Positions 1 through 7,995 of a stretch of DNA of 63,911 bases are shown here, piece by piece. The translations under genes were made by a program, and so were the position numbers. The DNA is from CAZMGV01 sp964621525 [NCBI: uncultured bacterium] (GTDB taxonomy: Bacteria; JAGRBM01): contig CAZUMS010000020.1 of NCBI GenBank assembly GCA_964621525.1, positions 1 through 63,911 of the forward strand, written 5' to 3'. How positions within the stretch are numbered: the first letter of the stretch is position 1; each line of letters starts with the position of its first letter. The notes beneath the pieces are model-generated. The model made no database searches. It worked only from the letters and a program-made list of their open reading frames with translations, and was not told where the DNA came from.

Positions 1-298
<298 letters not shown>

Positions 299-333
299 GA
301 CTACGTTCTTCCTTGCCTTTGCTGGTTGTGATC

Positions 334-409
334 TGGAGCTAACGATGGGGATCGAACCCACGACCTCGTCCTTACCAAGGACGTGCTCTACCAACTGAGC
401 TACGTTAGC
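334..409 (-). tRNA. tRNA-Thr (anticodon GGT)
   Basis: The complement strand folds as a standard 76-nt tRNA with encoded CCA: acceptor GCTAACG/CGTTAGC, anticodon stem CGTCC/GGACG enclosing loop TTGGTAA (anticodon GGT), T-arm GTGGG-TTCGATC-CCCAT. It is the tRNA immediately upstream of tuf. Confidence 0.97.
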
Positions 410-434
410 GGGAATCCTTTCCTTTAGAACCTTC

Positions 435-510
435 TGGAGCGGGTTACGGGGCTCGAACCCGTGACCTCCGACTTGGAAGGACGGCGCTCTACCAACTGAG
501 CTAAACCCGC
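435..510 (-). tRNA. tRNA-Gly (anticodon TCC)
   Basis: On the minus strand the acceptor arms GCGGGTT/AACCCGC pair, the anticodon loop is CTTCCAA (anticodon TCC, glycine), the T-arm is CGGGTTCGAGCCCCG, and CCA is encoded. The anticodon stem CCGTC/GTCGG contains one T-T mismatch. It lies between tRNA-Tyr and tRNA-Thr(GGT) in the tuf operon. Confidence 0.96.
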
Positions 511-595
511 CCGCTTCAAACTTTTCTGTTCCCGTCTCCCACGCCCTCCTTTTGAGGACGGCGCCGGCAGCCCGTGGTACGTTCCTTAAAATGGT

Positions 596-684
596 TGGTG
601 GAAGCGGAAGGATTCGAACCTTCGTAGGGAGCAATACCCGGCAGATTTACAGTCTGCTGCCATTAACCACTCGGCCACGCTTCC
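596..684 (-). tRNA. tRNA-Tyr (anticodon GTA)
   Basis: An 89-nt class II tRNA on the minus strand with acceptor GGAAGCG/CGCTTCC, anticodon stem-loop CAGACTGTAAATCTG (anticodon GTA, tyrosine), a long variable arm and encoded CCA. The expanded variable arm agrees with bacterial tRNA-Tyr. Confidence 0.97.
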
Positions 685-716
685 AGCGTTTTCAGGGACT
701 TGCCTGCGTCCGGTGC

Positions 717-791
717 TGGAGCTGGCGATAGGACTTGAACCTACAACCAGCGGTTTACAAAACCGCTGCTCTACCATTGAGCTACGCCAGC
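717..791 (-). tRNA. tRNA-Thr (anticodon TGT)
   Basis: A 75-nt tRNA on the minus strand: acceptor GCTGGCG/CGCCAGC, anticodon stem GCGGT/ACCGC with loop TTTGTAA (anticodon TGT, threonine), T-arm with TTCAAGT, encoded CCA. It is the first gene of the tRNA-tuf operon. Confidence 0.97.
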
Positions 792-845
792 AAGGGACAA
801 ACAGGCCCCGCGCCTCGTCTTTTTGGACGCTGCGGAGCGGGACCT

Positions 846-874
846 CTTATGCTCGATCCGGCCGGGGGAATCAA
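846..874 (-). promoter_or_regulatory. Probable sigma70 promoter of the tRNA-tuf operon
   Basis: On the minus strand a -35 box TTGATT (869-874) is followed after exactly 17 bp by a -10 box CATAAG (846-851). Each matches 4 of 6 consensus bases. The stretch after the -10 box (AGGTCCCGCTCCG) is GC-rich, the type of discriminator found at stable-RNA promoters under stringent control. It sits about 55 bp ahead of the first tRNA. The assignment comes from reading the sequence, not from a start-site measurement. Confidence 0.55.
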
Positions 875-996
875 TAGCCCCCGAGGGGCCCCCAGCGGCC
901 TTCCGGTAACCTTCCGGGCGGGTTGCGCCGGGGGTGCCCCTTCGATAGACTCTGCCCCGCTGAACCGGGTGCCGGCGGGCATCTTCAGGGGTTTCA

Positions 997-1008
997 GTTT
1001 CCGGAAAC
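997..1008. promoter_or_regulatory. 12-bp palindrome ahead of the TetR gene, possible autoregulatory operator
   Basis: A perfect palindrome GTTTCCGGAAAC lies 23 bases upstream of the preferred GTG start of the TetR gene. TetR-family regulators usually repress their own promoter through such a site. Apart from this and the divergent tRNA promoter, the 240-base gap 792-1031 holds a GGGGG/CCCCC hairpin near 862-884 and nothing else I can identify. Confidence 0.35.
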
Positions 1009-1031
1009 CAGAAGGGTCGGGGCTCCTCAAC

Positions 1032-1628
1032 GTGGCACAGGCGGCCAAAGGGCATACCAAGCGGGGGCAGTCTGCCGAGCAGACCCGGCAGTCGATCATC
1101 GACACCGCCGTCCGCCATTTCGCCCGCCACGGCTACCGGAGCACTTCCGTGGGCGCCATCGCGCAGGACGTGGGAATCTCCACCGCCGCCGTATTCTGGC
1201 ATTTCGACACCAAGGAAGGGCTCCTTCAGGCGATTCTGGAAGACGCCATGAAGCAGCTCATGGAGAAGGTCTCCGACAAGAGCGCCATCCTTTCATCGCC
1301 CGTCGATATCCTGAGCGTCCTCTCGGACGAGGACCTCGACATCATCTCGGGCCAGGGCGACCTGTTCCGGATGATGCTCAGCCTGATCCTCGAGGCCGAA
1401 GACGGCTCCAGCAAGGTTTCGAACCTGCTGCGGCAGCTCGTGACGAACTACAAGGAGCTGCTCGCCGGCCACTTCGTCAGGACGGGCAAGGACGCGGACC
1501 TGGAGAGCGGCCGCATCCGGGCCATGCTCCTCATCAGTACCATCACCGGTTCCCTTCTCCTCGAGACCCTGGACGACAAGGGTACCGACGTGAAGGCGAT
1601 CCTCCGGTTCGTCCAGAAACTGATCTAA
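1032..1628 (+). CDS. TetR/AcrR family transcriptional regulator
   Basis: A 198-residue protein with a typical TetR N-terminal helix-turn-helix at about residues 18-62: TRQSIIDTAVRHFARHGYRST, then VGAIAQDVGISTAAVFWHFDTKEGLLQAIL. The remaining all-helical part would be the ligand-binding and dimer domain, which is not recognisable by eye. The open frame continues upstream to 735, but that runs through the tRNA-Thr gene and its promoter, so the GTG at 1032 just before the conserved domain is preferred. The ligand and targets are unknown; several TetR-like palindromes occur elsewhere in the window but none can be linked to this protein from sequence alone. Confidence 0.85.
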   Translation: MAQAAKGHTKRGQSAEQTRQSIIDTAVRHFARHGYRSTSVGAIAQDVGISTAAVFWHFDTKEGLLQAILEDAMKQLMEKVSDKSAILSSPVDILSVLSDEDLDIISGQGDLFRMMLSLILEAEDGSSKVSNLLRQLVTNYKELLAGHFVRTGKDADLESGRIRAMLLISTITGSLLLETLDDKGTDVKAILRFVQKLI

Positions 1629-1668
1629 TCAATTGAAATTACTAGGCTATGTTTGATTTCGTCCGACT

Positions 1669-1702
1669 TGACTAGTCTGACTAGTCTGGTCAGACTAGTC
1701 AG
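1669..1702. promoter_or_regulatory. Repeat operator of the Phd/VapC toxin-antitoxin operon
   Basis: The motif TGACTAGTC occurs as two direct copies (from 1669 and 1678) followed by an inverted copy. The arms CTGACTAGTCTG (1677-1688) and CAGACTAGTCAG (1691-1702) are perfect reverse complements around a 2-base spacer. It lies 15 bases ahead of the antitoxin ATG and next to the SD GGAGG at 1707-1711. Antitoxins of the Phd/VapB type autoregulate by binding repeats like this. Confidence 0.7.
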
Positions 1703-1717
1703 AGCTGGAGGCCCTAC

Positions 1718-1984
1718 ATGCGCACGGTCGGAATCTACGATGCAAAGGCTCACCTGAGCGAACTGGTCTCGCAGGCCGAGCGGGGCGAGGAGATCGTCCT
1801 CACCCGTAACGGAAAGATCGTCGCCAAGATCGTCCCCGCAGGGGCCGAGGCGCAGAAGCCCATCGACCGCACCGGGCTGTTCCAGAAGATGGCCGAGCTC
1901 CGTGAAGAGATCCGCAAGCGGAACGGGGGCAGGGGTTTCACCCGCGGTGAGATCAAGGCGATGATCGAAGAAGGACGGCGATGA
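1718..1984 (+). CDS. Phd/YefM-type antitoxin
   Basis: An 88-residue protein whose N-terminal part, VGIYDAKAHLSELVSQAERGEEIVLTRNGKIVAKIVP, is the Phd/YefM DNA-binding fold. The charged C-terminal tail (residues 45-88) would be the part that wraps and neutralises the toxin. An SD GGAGG precedes the ATG by 6 bases. Its TGA stop overlaps the toxin ATG (ATGA, 1981-1984), implying translational coupling. The upstream TGACTAGTC repeats are its likely autoregulatory operator. Confidence 0.92.
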   Translation: MRTVGIYDAKAHLSELVSQAERGEEIVLTRNGKIVAKIVPAGAEAQKPIDRTGLFQKMAELREEIRKRNGGRGFTRGEIKAMIEEGRR

Positions 1985-2403
1985 CCGGCCTGCCGGGGCG
2001 GTTCGTCGTGGACGCTTCCGTGACCACGACCTGGATATTCCCCGACGAAGCGCCGGTTCTCCAGAAAGAGATGGAACGGGAGCGTTCCTCGATCCGGATT
2101 CATGTGCCGTCGATCTGGCCACTCGAAATGGCGAATGTGATCGTCTCCGCGCTGCGCCGGGGCCGGTTTCCCGAACACCGGATCGACGAGGCCGTGGATT
2201 ATCTGGCCGGACTGCCGGTGTCCGTCGAACAGGATCCTGCGGAAATCTCCACTCTCGTCGGCCTGGCGACGGCCTACCATCTCACGGCCTACGACGCCGC
2301 TTACCTGGAGCTGGCGCTCCGGCTCGGAGTTCCGATCGCGACGGTGGACGACGCCCTGCTGGACGCGGCCCGGAGCGCAGGCATCCCTGTGCTCGCGGAC
2401 TGA
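1981..2403 (+). CDS. vapC: VapC-type PIN-domain ribonuclease toxin
   Basis: A 140-residue PIN-domain protein. The four acidic residues expected to bind Mg2+ or Mn2+ are visible: Asp11 (VVDAS), Glu49 (WPLEMAN), Asp105 (TAYDAAYLELA) and Asp123 (ATVDDAL). VapC toxins cleave RNA, often tRNA, when not bound by antitoxin. The start overlaps the antitoxin stop by 4 bases. Pairing of a Phd-type antitoxin with a PIN toxin is common. The reading frame and active site look intact, so the system is probably functional; the RNA target cannot be told from sequence. Confidence 0.93.
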   Translation: MTGLPGRFVVDASVTTTWIFPDEAPVLQKEMERERSSIRIHVPSIWPLEMANVIVSALRRGRFPEHRIDEAVDYLAGLPVSVEQDPAEISTLVGLATAYHLTAYDAAYLELALRLGVPIATVDDALLDAARSAGIPVLAD

Positions 2404-2426
2404 CCGGCAGAGATCCCCCGCACAGG

Positions 2427-3113
2427 TCAGCGGGGTTTCGCCGTTTTCACGCCGTTCTTCGGGCAGAGGTCCGCCACGTCGCACCCGGCGCAAACGGGCT
2501 TTCTCGCGCTGCACTGCTCGCGGCCCAGCCAGATCAGCCGGTGGGAGAAGTCGGTCCACTCCTCCGCGGGGAGCAGCGCCATGAGGTCGTGCTCGACCTT
2601 CACCGGATCGGTGTTGCGGGTGAGCCCCATGCGGCGCGAGAGCCGCCCGACGTGCGTGTCCACGACGAGCCCCGGCGTGCCGTAGGCGTTGCCGAGAACG
2701 ACGTTCGCGGTCTTGCGGCCGACGCCCCGGAGCTGGACGAGCTCCTCGAGTGTCGCGGGCACCTGGCCGCCGAATTTGCCCACGATGTCGCGGGAGGCCT
2801 CCTGGATAGACTTCGCCTTGGACCGGAAGAACCCCGTGGAGCGGATCAGTTCCTCGATGTCCCCGATCTTTGCGGCCGAGAACGCCTGTGCATCCGGAAA
2901 CCGGCGGAACAGCGCCGGCGTGACCATGTTCACGCGCACGTCCGTGCACTGGGCGGAGAGGATCGTCGCCACGAGAAGCTGGAACGGCCCTTCGTGGATG
3001 AGCGCGCACTCGGGATCGGGGTACCGCCGCCTGAGCCGCCGGACGATCTCCGCCGCCCGCCGTTTCTTGTCGTCCTTCGTTTCGCGCACCTCGGGGGTCA
3101 CTCCTCGCCGCAC
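2427..3113 (-). CDS. nth: Endonuclease III (DNA glycosylase/AP lyase)
   Basis: A 228-residue protein, base-excision-repair enzyme for oxidised pyrimidines. The helix-hairpin-helix LRGVGRKTANVVLG carries the catalytic lysine (Lys134) and the following VDTHV carries the catalytic Asp152. The C-terminal [4Fe-4S] cluster ligands are present with the family spacing C-x6-C-x2-C-x5-C (Cys201, 208, 211, 217). The start overlaps the 3' end of the upstream PLP-enzyme gene by 16 bases, so the two are probably co-transcribed. A GTG five codons in is an alternative start. Confidence 0.96.
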   Translation of the reverse strand: MRRGVTPEVRETKDDKKRRAAEIVRRLRRRYPDPECALIHEGPFQLLVATILSAQCTDVRVNMVTPALFRRFPDAQAFSAAKIGDIEELIRSTGFFRSKAKSIQEASRDIVGKFGGQVPATLEELVQLRGVGRKTANVVLGNAYGTPGLVVDTHVGRLSRRMGLTRNTDPVKVEHDLMALLPAEEWTDFSHRLIWLGREQCSARKPVCAGCDVADLCPKNGVKTAKPR

Positions 3114-4186
3114 CGCTCGCGCATCCGCTCCACCGCCGCCCGGACTGCGGGCGGCAGGGCGTTCTCGCCCGTTCCGGCGGCGGCCGGCGGCTGATCCGCA
3201 CCGTTATAGGTATTCCAGAACATCTGACGTCCCGAAAACCGGCGGGCCGGATCGATCAGGCAAGCCAGTGCCTTGCCCGTGTAGGTGGTTTCAAGGGGAA
3301 GTCCACACCATTCATGCGCAAGCGCCACCGCCCGAAGCGATTCGGGCGTCACCCAGCCGTACTCGCGCCCCAGGTATCCCGTCTCGAACACGAGGCGGTC
3401 CCCGGGGACGGGCGGGATGCGCTCCCCCGACAGGCGCTCCAGCTCCCGGCGGCCCAGCCCGGCGAGCAGGCGGACGGCCCCGGCCGACGAGAGCGGCGGC
3501 TCCACCACCTGCACGGCATGAAGGCGGGTTTTGAGGCCCGAGAGGTGAAGCCCGAGCAGAAGCCCCGCCGCCGTGCCGCCGGAGCCCGCGGCGACGAAGA
3601 TCCCTTCCGGCTCGGGGCACTCGCCCCGCTCCACCTGGCGGGCGAGCTCCAGCGCCGCGTTCGCGTAGGCGAGCACCGTGCGCGGCGTCGATCCGCCGGG
3701 CAGCAGGAGGTACGGCCGCTCCCCGGCGAGCGTGGCTTTCACAAACTCCGCGGCGGCCCGGGCGGCAAGTCCCGCCCGGGTTTTCACCGGCACGAGGTCC
3801 GCGCCGAAATAGACGCCGAGCCTGAGGTTCTTCAGCACATTCGCCGTGAGCGGCTGGTCCACGAGAATACCCGTGGTCCTGATTCCCATCTGCCCGGCGA
3901 AGGCCGCCGTGGCGAGCACATGATGGGAGCCCGCGCCGCCCACGGTGACGATGCGCTTCGATCCCTTCTGTCCCGCATCGGCGAGGACGAGTTCGAGCTT
4001 GCGCACCTTGTTCCCGCCGTAGAGGTCCGACGATTTCCCGTCATCCTTTACCCAGAGCTCGTCGATGGATTTGCAGAGCCCGCGCTCCAGAAGCCGCACG
4101 GGCGTGGGAAACCGGCCGAGGGGGATCCGGGGAAGCGTCTCGCGAAGGCGCGGAAACCGCTCAAAAAGGAGATAGTCCGGTGTCAC
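3098..4186 (-). CDS. PLP-dependent D-cysteine desulfhydrase / ACC deaminase family protein
   Basis: A 362-residue type II fold PLP enzyme. The lysine that should form the Schiff base is Lys60 in the GGNKVRKLE motif shared by D-cysteine desulfhydrases and 1-aminocyclopropane-1-carboxylate deaminases; the phosphate-binding loop AAGSGGTAAG follows later. The substrate (D-cysteine, ACC or another small amino acid) cannot be decided from the sequence. The last 16 bases overlap nth. The C-terminal 40 residues (PPAAAGTGENALPPAVRAAV...) look like a linker-type extension. Confidence 0.85.
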   Translation of the reverse strand: MTPDYLLFERFPRLRETLPRIPLGRFPTPVRLLERGLCKSIDELWVKDDGKSSDLYGGNKVRKLELVLADAGQKGSKRIVTVGGAGSHHVLATAAFAGQMGIRTTGILVDQPLTANVLKNLRLGVYFGADLVPVKTRAGLAARAAAEFVKATLAGERPYLLLPGGSTPRTVLAYANAALELARQVERGECPEPEGIFVAAGSGGTAAGLLLGLHLSGLKTRLHAVQVVEPPLSSAGAVRLLAGLGRRELERLSGERIPPVPGDRLVFETGYLGREYGWVTPESLRAVALAHEWCGLPLETTYTGKALACLIDPARRFSGRQMFWNTYNGADQPPAAAGTGENALPPAVRAAVERMRERCGEE

Positions 4187-4280
4187 AGGGAAATCGTGAC
4201 CGGCGGGCCGGGCTTATGGAAATGTTTTTCCCCGCCGACCGGCTACACTGGAACCATTCCAGCGGGAGAGTCCCCTTTTC

Positions 4281-5582
4281 ATGCGCATTGCGGTCATCGG
4301 TGCCGGTTACGTGGGTCTTGTGACGGGAACCTGTCTCGCAGAGACCGGCAACGACGTCGCCGTCGCCGACATCGACGCCGCGAAGATCGGCGCGCTGAAC
4401 CGGGACGAATGCCCGATCTACGAGGCGGGCCTCGGCCACCTGATCCAGCGCAACCGGCGGGGCGAGCGGCTCTCGTTCACCACGGACACCGCCGCGGCGG
4501 CGAAGGACCGGCAGGTGGTCTTCCTGTGCGTCTCGACGCCCCCGCTCGAGAACGGCTCCTGCGACACCCGGAACATCGAGCAGGCGGCGAGGTCCATCGG
4601 GCCCCACCTCTCGCCCGGAACCGTCGTCACGCTGAAGAGCACCGCCCCCGTGGGCACGACGGCGAAACTCCGCGAGTGGACAGCCGCGAAGGTCCCCTTC
4701 CAGGTCGCCTCGAACCCCGAGTTTCTCAAGGAAGGCACGGCCGTCAACGATTTCCTCAAGCCCGACCGGATCATCGTCGGCGCGGAAAGCCCGGAGGTGT
4801 TCGAGCTGTTCGACGCGCTCTACGCGCCGTTCGTCCGGACGAACAAGCCCATCCTGCGCATGGACCCGGCGAGCAGCGAGCTGTCCAAGTATGCGGCGAA
4901 CGCCTACCTCGCCATGCGCATCTCGTTCGTGAACGAGCTCGCCCTTCTCACCGAGAAGACCGGTGCGGACGTGAACGCCGTCCGGCGCGGCATCGGCAGC
5001 GACCCGCGCATCGGCGAGGGATTTCTCTTCCCCGGTCCCGGTTACGGCGGCTCGTGCTTCCCGAAGGACGTGCTGGGCTACCGGGAACTGGGCCGCTCGG
5101 CGGGAATCGAGCTCGAACTGGCGGAGGCGACCCACCGGGTAAACGAGCGGCAGAAGCGCTACGTGGTCGAGAAGACGATCGCGGCGCTCGGCGGCTCCGC
5201 CGCCGGAAAACGGGTGGCGGTCTGGGGACTCGCCTTCAAGGCGGGCACCGACGACTGCCGCCACTCGGCCTCGCTCACGGTGATCGAAGGGCTGCACGGG
5301 GCGGGGGCCGGGGTCACGGCCTACGACCCCGAGGCCCGCGCGAAAAACCTCGGCGAGACGGCGAAACTCGTCACGCTGACGGAGAAACCCTACGACGCAC
5401 TGAAGGACGCCGACGCCCTCGTCGTCCTCACCGAGTGGAACGAGTTCCGCGAGCCCGACTTCGCCCGGATGAAGTCGCTCATGCGCCAGCCCGTCATCGT
5501 GGACGCCCGGAACCTCTACCGGCGCGCGCGTATCGAGAAGCTCGGCTTCCGGTACGCCGGCGTCGGAGGCCACCGCGGGTGA
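4281..5582 (+). CDS. ugd: UDP-glucose 6-dehydrogenase
   Basis: A 433-residue enzyme that oxidises UDP-glucose to UDP-glucuronate with 2 NAD+. The N-terminal Rossmann motif GAGYVG (residues 7-12), the central NEF-type segment NPEFLKEGTAVNDFLKPDRI, and the catalytic cysteine Cys259 in GYGGSCFPKDV are all visible. The stop overlaps the GTG start of the next gene (GTGA), which converts the product further, so these two form a functional unit making UDP-xylose. Confidence 0.96.
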   Translation: MRIAVIGAGYVGLVTGTCLAETGNDVAVADIDAAKIGALNRDECPIYEAGLGHLIQRNRRGERLSFTTDTAAAAKDRQVVFLCVSTPPLENGSCDTRNIEQAARSIGPHLSPGTVVTLKSTAPVGTTAKLREWTAAKVPFQVASNPEFLKEGTAVNDFLKPDRIIVGAESPEVFELFDALYAPFVRTNKPILRMDPASSELSKYAANAYLAMRISFVNELALLTEKTGADVNAVRRGIGSDPRIGEGFLFPGPGYGGSCFPKDVLGYRELGRSAGIELELAEATHRVNERQKRYVVEKTIAALGGSAAGKRVAVWGLAFKAGTDDCRHSASLTVIEGLHGAGAGVTAYDPEARAKNLGETAKLVTLTEKPYDALKDADALVVLTEWNEFREPDFARMKSLMRQPVIVDARNLYRRARIEKLGFRYAGVGGHRG

Positions 5583-6547
5583 GCGTCCTGGACGGCCATT
5601 ACCGCGGCCGGCACGCCGTCGTGGCGGGCGGCGCCGGGTTCATCGGTTCGCACCTTGCGGACCGGCTGCTCGCCCTCGGCGCCAATGTCACCGTGCTGGA
5701 CAACGGACTCACGGGGGATTTCGCGAACCTCGCGGACGCGGAGAAAACCGGCCGCCTCATGACCCTGCGGTGCGACGTCACGCGGCCGCTCCCGCCGGTC
5801 AAAAGCCCCGTCCATTTCGTCTTCAACCTCGCCTCGCCCGCGTCCCCGGTCCACTACGCGGCGCATGCCCTCGAAACCCTCCGCGTGGGTTCGGCGGGGA
5901 CGGAAAACCTGCTGGAACTCGCCGCGGCGCAGGGGGCGAGGTTCCTCCAGGCGTCCACGAGCGAGGTTTACGGCGACCCCGAGGAGCACCCGCAGCGCGA
6001 GACCTACTGGGGCCATGTGAACCCCGTGGGGCCCCGCTCCATGTACGACGAGGCCAAGCGTTACGGGGAGGCCCTCTGCGTTGCCTATGAAAACAAACGG
6101 AAGACGGACGTCCGCATCGCCCGGATCTTCAACACCTACGGCCCCAGGATGCAGCTCGACGACGGCCGCGTGGTGCCGAACTTCATCCGGCAGGCGCTTC
6201 GCGGGGAGCCGCTCACCGTCTACGGCGACGGCCGGCAGACCCGGTCCTTCTGCTACGTGAGCGATCTCGTGGAGGGGCTCGTCCGGCTCGCCGCCTCGGA
6301 CGCGAGGGGCCCGGTGAACCTCGGGACGCCGTTCGAGAAGACCATCGCCGAGTTCGCGGAACTGATCCGCTCGCTCACGGGCTCCGGATCCGGCATCGAA
6401 CACAGGCCGCTCCCCAAGGACGATCCGATGCAGCGGCGCCCCGACACCACCCGCGCAGAGACCCTGCTCGGCTGGTCCCCGGTGGTGCCGCTCGAAGAGG
6501 GCCTCAAGCTCACGATCGCGGATTTCCGCCGGCGGCTCGGGGCGTAG
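5579..6547 (+). CDS. uxs: UDP-glucuronate decarboxylase (UDP-xylose synthase), SDR family
   Basis: A 322-residue extended SDR. GGAGFIGSHLADRL near residues 17-30 binds NAD; the TSEVYGDPEEHPQ segment and SMYDEAKRYGEAL (the YxxxK catalytic pair) match UDP-glucuronate decarboxylases, and ARIFNTYGPRM is also typical. The frame is open far upstream over unrelated genes; the GTG at 5579, overlapping the ugd stop, gives the family start. It uses the UDP-glucuronate made by the preceding gene. Confidence 0.93.
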   Translation: MSVLDGHYRGRHAVVAGGAGFIGSHLADRLLALGANVTVLDNGLTGDFANLADAEKTGRLMTLRCDVTRPLPPVKSPVHFVFNLASPASPVHYAAHALETLRVGSAGTENLLELAAAQGARFLQASTSEVYGDPEEHPQRETYWGHVNPVGPRSMYDEAKRYGEALCVAYENKRKTDVRIARIFNTYGPRMQLDDGRVVPNFIRQALRGEPLTVYGDGRQTRSFCYVSDLVEGLVRLAASDARGPVNLGTPFEKTIAEFAELIRSLTGSGSGIEHRPLPKDDPMQRRPDTTRAETLLGWSPVVPLEEGLKLTIADFRRRLGA

Positions 6548-6594
6548 GGCACGGTTGTTTTCCCCCCGGCGGGGAAGTACGGAACGGAGCATCC

Positions 6595-7287
6595 ATGCCC
6601 GAACTGTCGGTCGTCATTCCGTGTTACAACGAGCGCGAGACCATCCGGTCCATCGTCGACCGGGTGCTCTCGACCGGTTACGACATGGAGGTCGTCATCG
6701 TGGACGACGGCTCCACGGACGGCACCCGGGAACTCCTCCCCGAGCTCAAGGACCCGCGCGTCCAGGTGTACCTCCAGCCCCACAACATGGGGAAAGGGGC
6801 GGCGCTCCAGCGGGGGTTCAAGGAGGCGAAGGGCAGTTACGTCGTCATCCAGGACGCGGACCTCGAGTACGACCCGGCGGACTACGGCGTGCTGGTGGAA
6901 CCGTTAAGGGCGGGCCTCTGCGACGTGGTTTACGGGAGCCGCTACGCCACCGGCTGGCGCGGCAAGTCGCCCTTCTGGCACTACCTGGTCAACTGGTTCA
7001 TCACGACGTTCGGCAACCTCGTGAACGATCTCGACCTCACGGACATGGAATCCTGCTACAAGTGCTTCCGCCGGGAGCTGATCCAGTCGATCCCGCTGAA
7101 ATCGAACCGCTTCGGCTTCGAGCCCGAGGTGACGGCCAAGCTCGCGCGCCGGGGCGTGCGCATCCACGAAGTCCCCATCAGCTACAACCGCCGCACCTTC
7201 GACGAAGGCAAGAAGATCGGCTGGAAGGACGGCGTCGCCGCCCTCTGGCACATCATCCACTACGGCTGGCTGAGCAAAGAATACTGA
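6595..7287 (+). CDS. Family 2 glycosyltransferase (dolichyl-phosphate mannosyltransferase-like)
   Basis: A 230-residue GT2 enzyme of the DPM1/GtrB type: N-terminal LSVVIPCYNERETI, the VDDGSTDGT nucleotide-binding loop, the IQDADLEYDP metal-binding DxD, and DMESCYKCFRREL. There is no obvious C-terminal membrane domain, so it is the soluble/peripheral form. It lies 47 bases behind the UDP-xylose synthase gene on the same strand and probably belongs to the same surface glycan function. Acceptor and donor cannot be told from sequence. Confidence 0.88.
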   Translation: MPELSVVIPCYNERETIRSIVDRVLSTGYDMEVVIVDDGSTDGTRELLPELKDPRVQVYLQPHNMGKGAALQRGFKEAKGSYVVIQDADLEYDPADYGVLVEPLRAGLCDVVYGSRYATGWRGKSPFWHYLVNWFITTFGNLVNDLDLTDMESCYKCFRRELIQSIPLKSNRFGFEPEVTAKLARRGVRIHEVPISYNRRTFDEGKKIGWKDGVAALWHIIHYGWLSKEY

Positions 7288-7359
7288 GAGCTTTAGGTAG
7301 GCTACCGTTTAAACCGCTCACCCTTAGCGCCGTCGAAGTGTCGAGCGGGGAAGAGACCG

Positions 7360-7995
7360 TTAACAGTTGTCCTTCAACGAACCGACCGAAAGTTTGTAAC
7401 GCTGCTCCAGCATTGCCTTGATATCAGGGTCCATTGCGGGTGGGTTAGACGAGACAATTTGGCCTTTGATGTCCAAAAATATGTCCTCAACAAGATTTCC
7501 GAATAGTCGCAGGCTCACGATGTAGGCAGGAATATATTGGTTGTTGATGCTGGTATTTTTGTAGAATTTCACAATTTCGCCAGCTGACGCTTGCGAAAGG
7601 CAAAATTTGCATTCGGGAGTTTTCTTGTCGCCTTTAGTCCCCAGCAAAGAATAGTCATGCACAAGAGCACAGCGAAGCTTGTAAAGAATCCGAGCGTCGC
7701 CTGAAGACACCCGTTTTGGCCCGAACCGGCAAATTACATCACAAAATTTATCGAGGTCCGAGTGCGCCCAATTACAACAGAATATCTTCCCAAGCTGATC
7801 GATCACGGCCATATACCCAATCGCCCCTAACCACATTCCGGGATCGGTATTCTCGGGTAATTTGTCTGCGAAAATTCCGCTCTCGCAGTTACGGCCAGTC
7901 ACTCGGCGAGCATCACGAATTGCGGCAGCAACCGAGGACCAACTGGCCTTAGGAGTATTTGAAGTGTCGAACAGCCAGTCATACATCGGCATCAT
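7360..7995 (-). CDS. Hypothetical protein of low G+C with an Rx4H (HEPN-like) motif
   Basis: A 211-residue protein of unknown function. Its base composition differs sharply from all neighbours (24 and 25 G+C of 60 in the lines beginning 7441 and 7501), which suggests recent transfer. The most telling segment is YKLRCALVHDYSLLGTKG: Arg-x4-His is the active-site pattern of HEPN ribonucleases, and the helical context LR..LVHDY fits, but the overall fold cannot be confirmed by eye. Cysteines occur in ECKFC. The start ATG directly abuts the stop codon of the upstream AhpD-like gene (TAA-ATG); start could also be the second or third Met. No partner antitoxin is visible. Confidence 0.7.
   Translation of the reverse strand: MMPMYDWLFDTSNTPKASWSSVAAAIRDARRVTGRNCESGIFADKLPENTDPGMWLGAIGYMAVIDQLGKIFCCNWAHSDLDKFCDVICRFGPKRVSSGDARILYKLRCALVHDYSLLGTKGDKKTPECKFCLSQASAGEIVKFYKNTSINNQYIPAYIVSLRLFGNLVEDIFLDIKGQIVSSNPPAMDPDIKAMLEQRYKLSVGSLKDNC

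Noticed and set aside
735-1031. Extension of the TetR gene to an ATG at 735
   Set aside because: It would run through the tRNA-Thr gene and the tRNA promoter and gives a non-conserved Pro/Gly-rich N-terminus.
3314-6547. Very long open frame (about 1077 codons) on the plus strand
   Set aside because: Only its last 322 codons encode a real protein (uxs, from GTG 5579); the rest runs antisense to the PLP enzyme gene and out of frame with ugd, and is Arg/Gly/Pro-rich as expected for GC-rich shadow frames.
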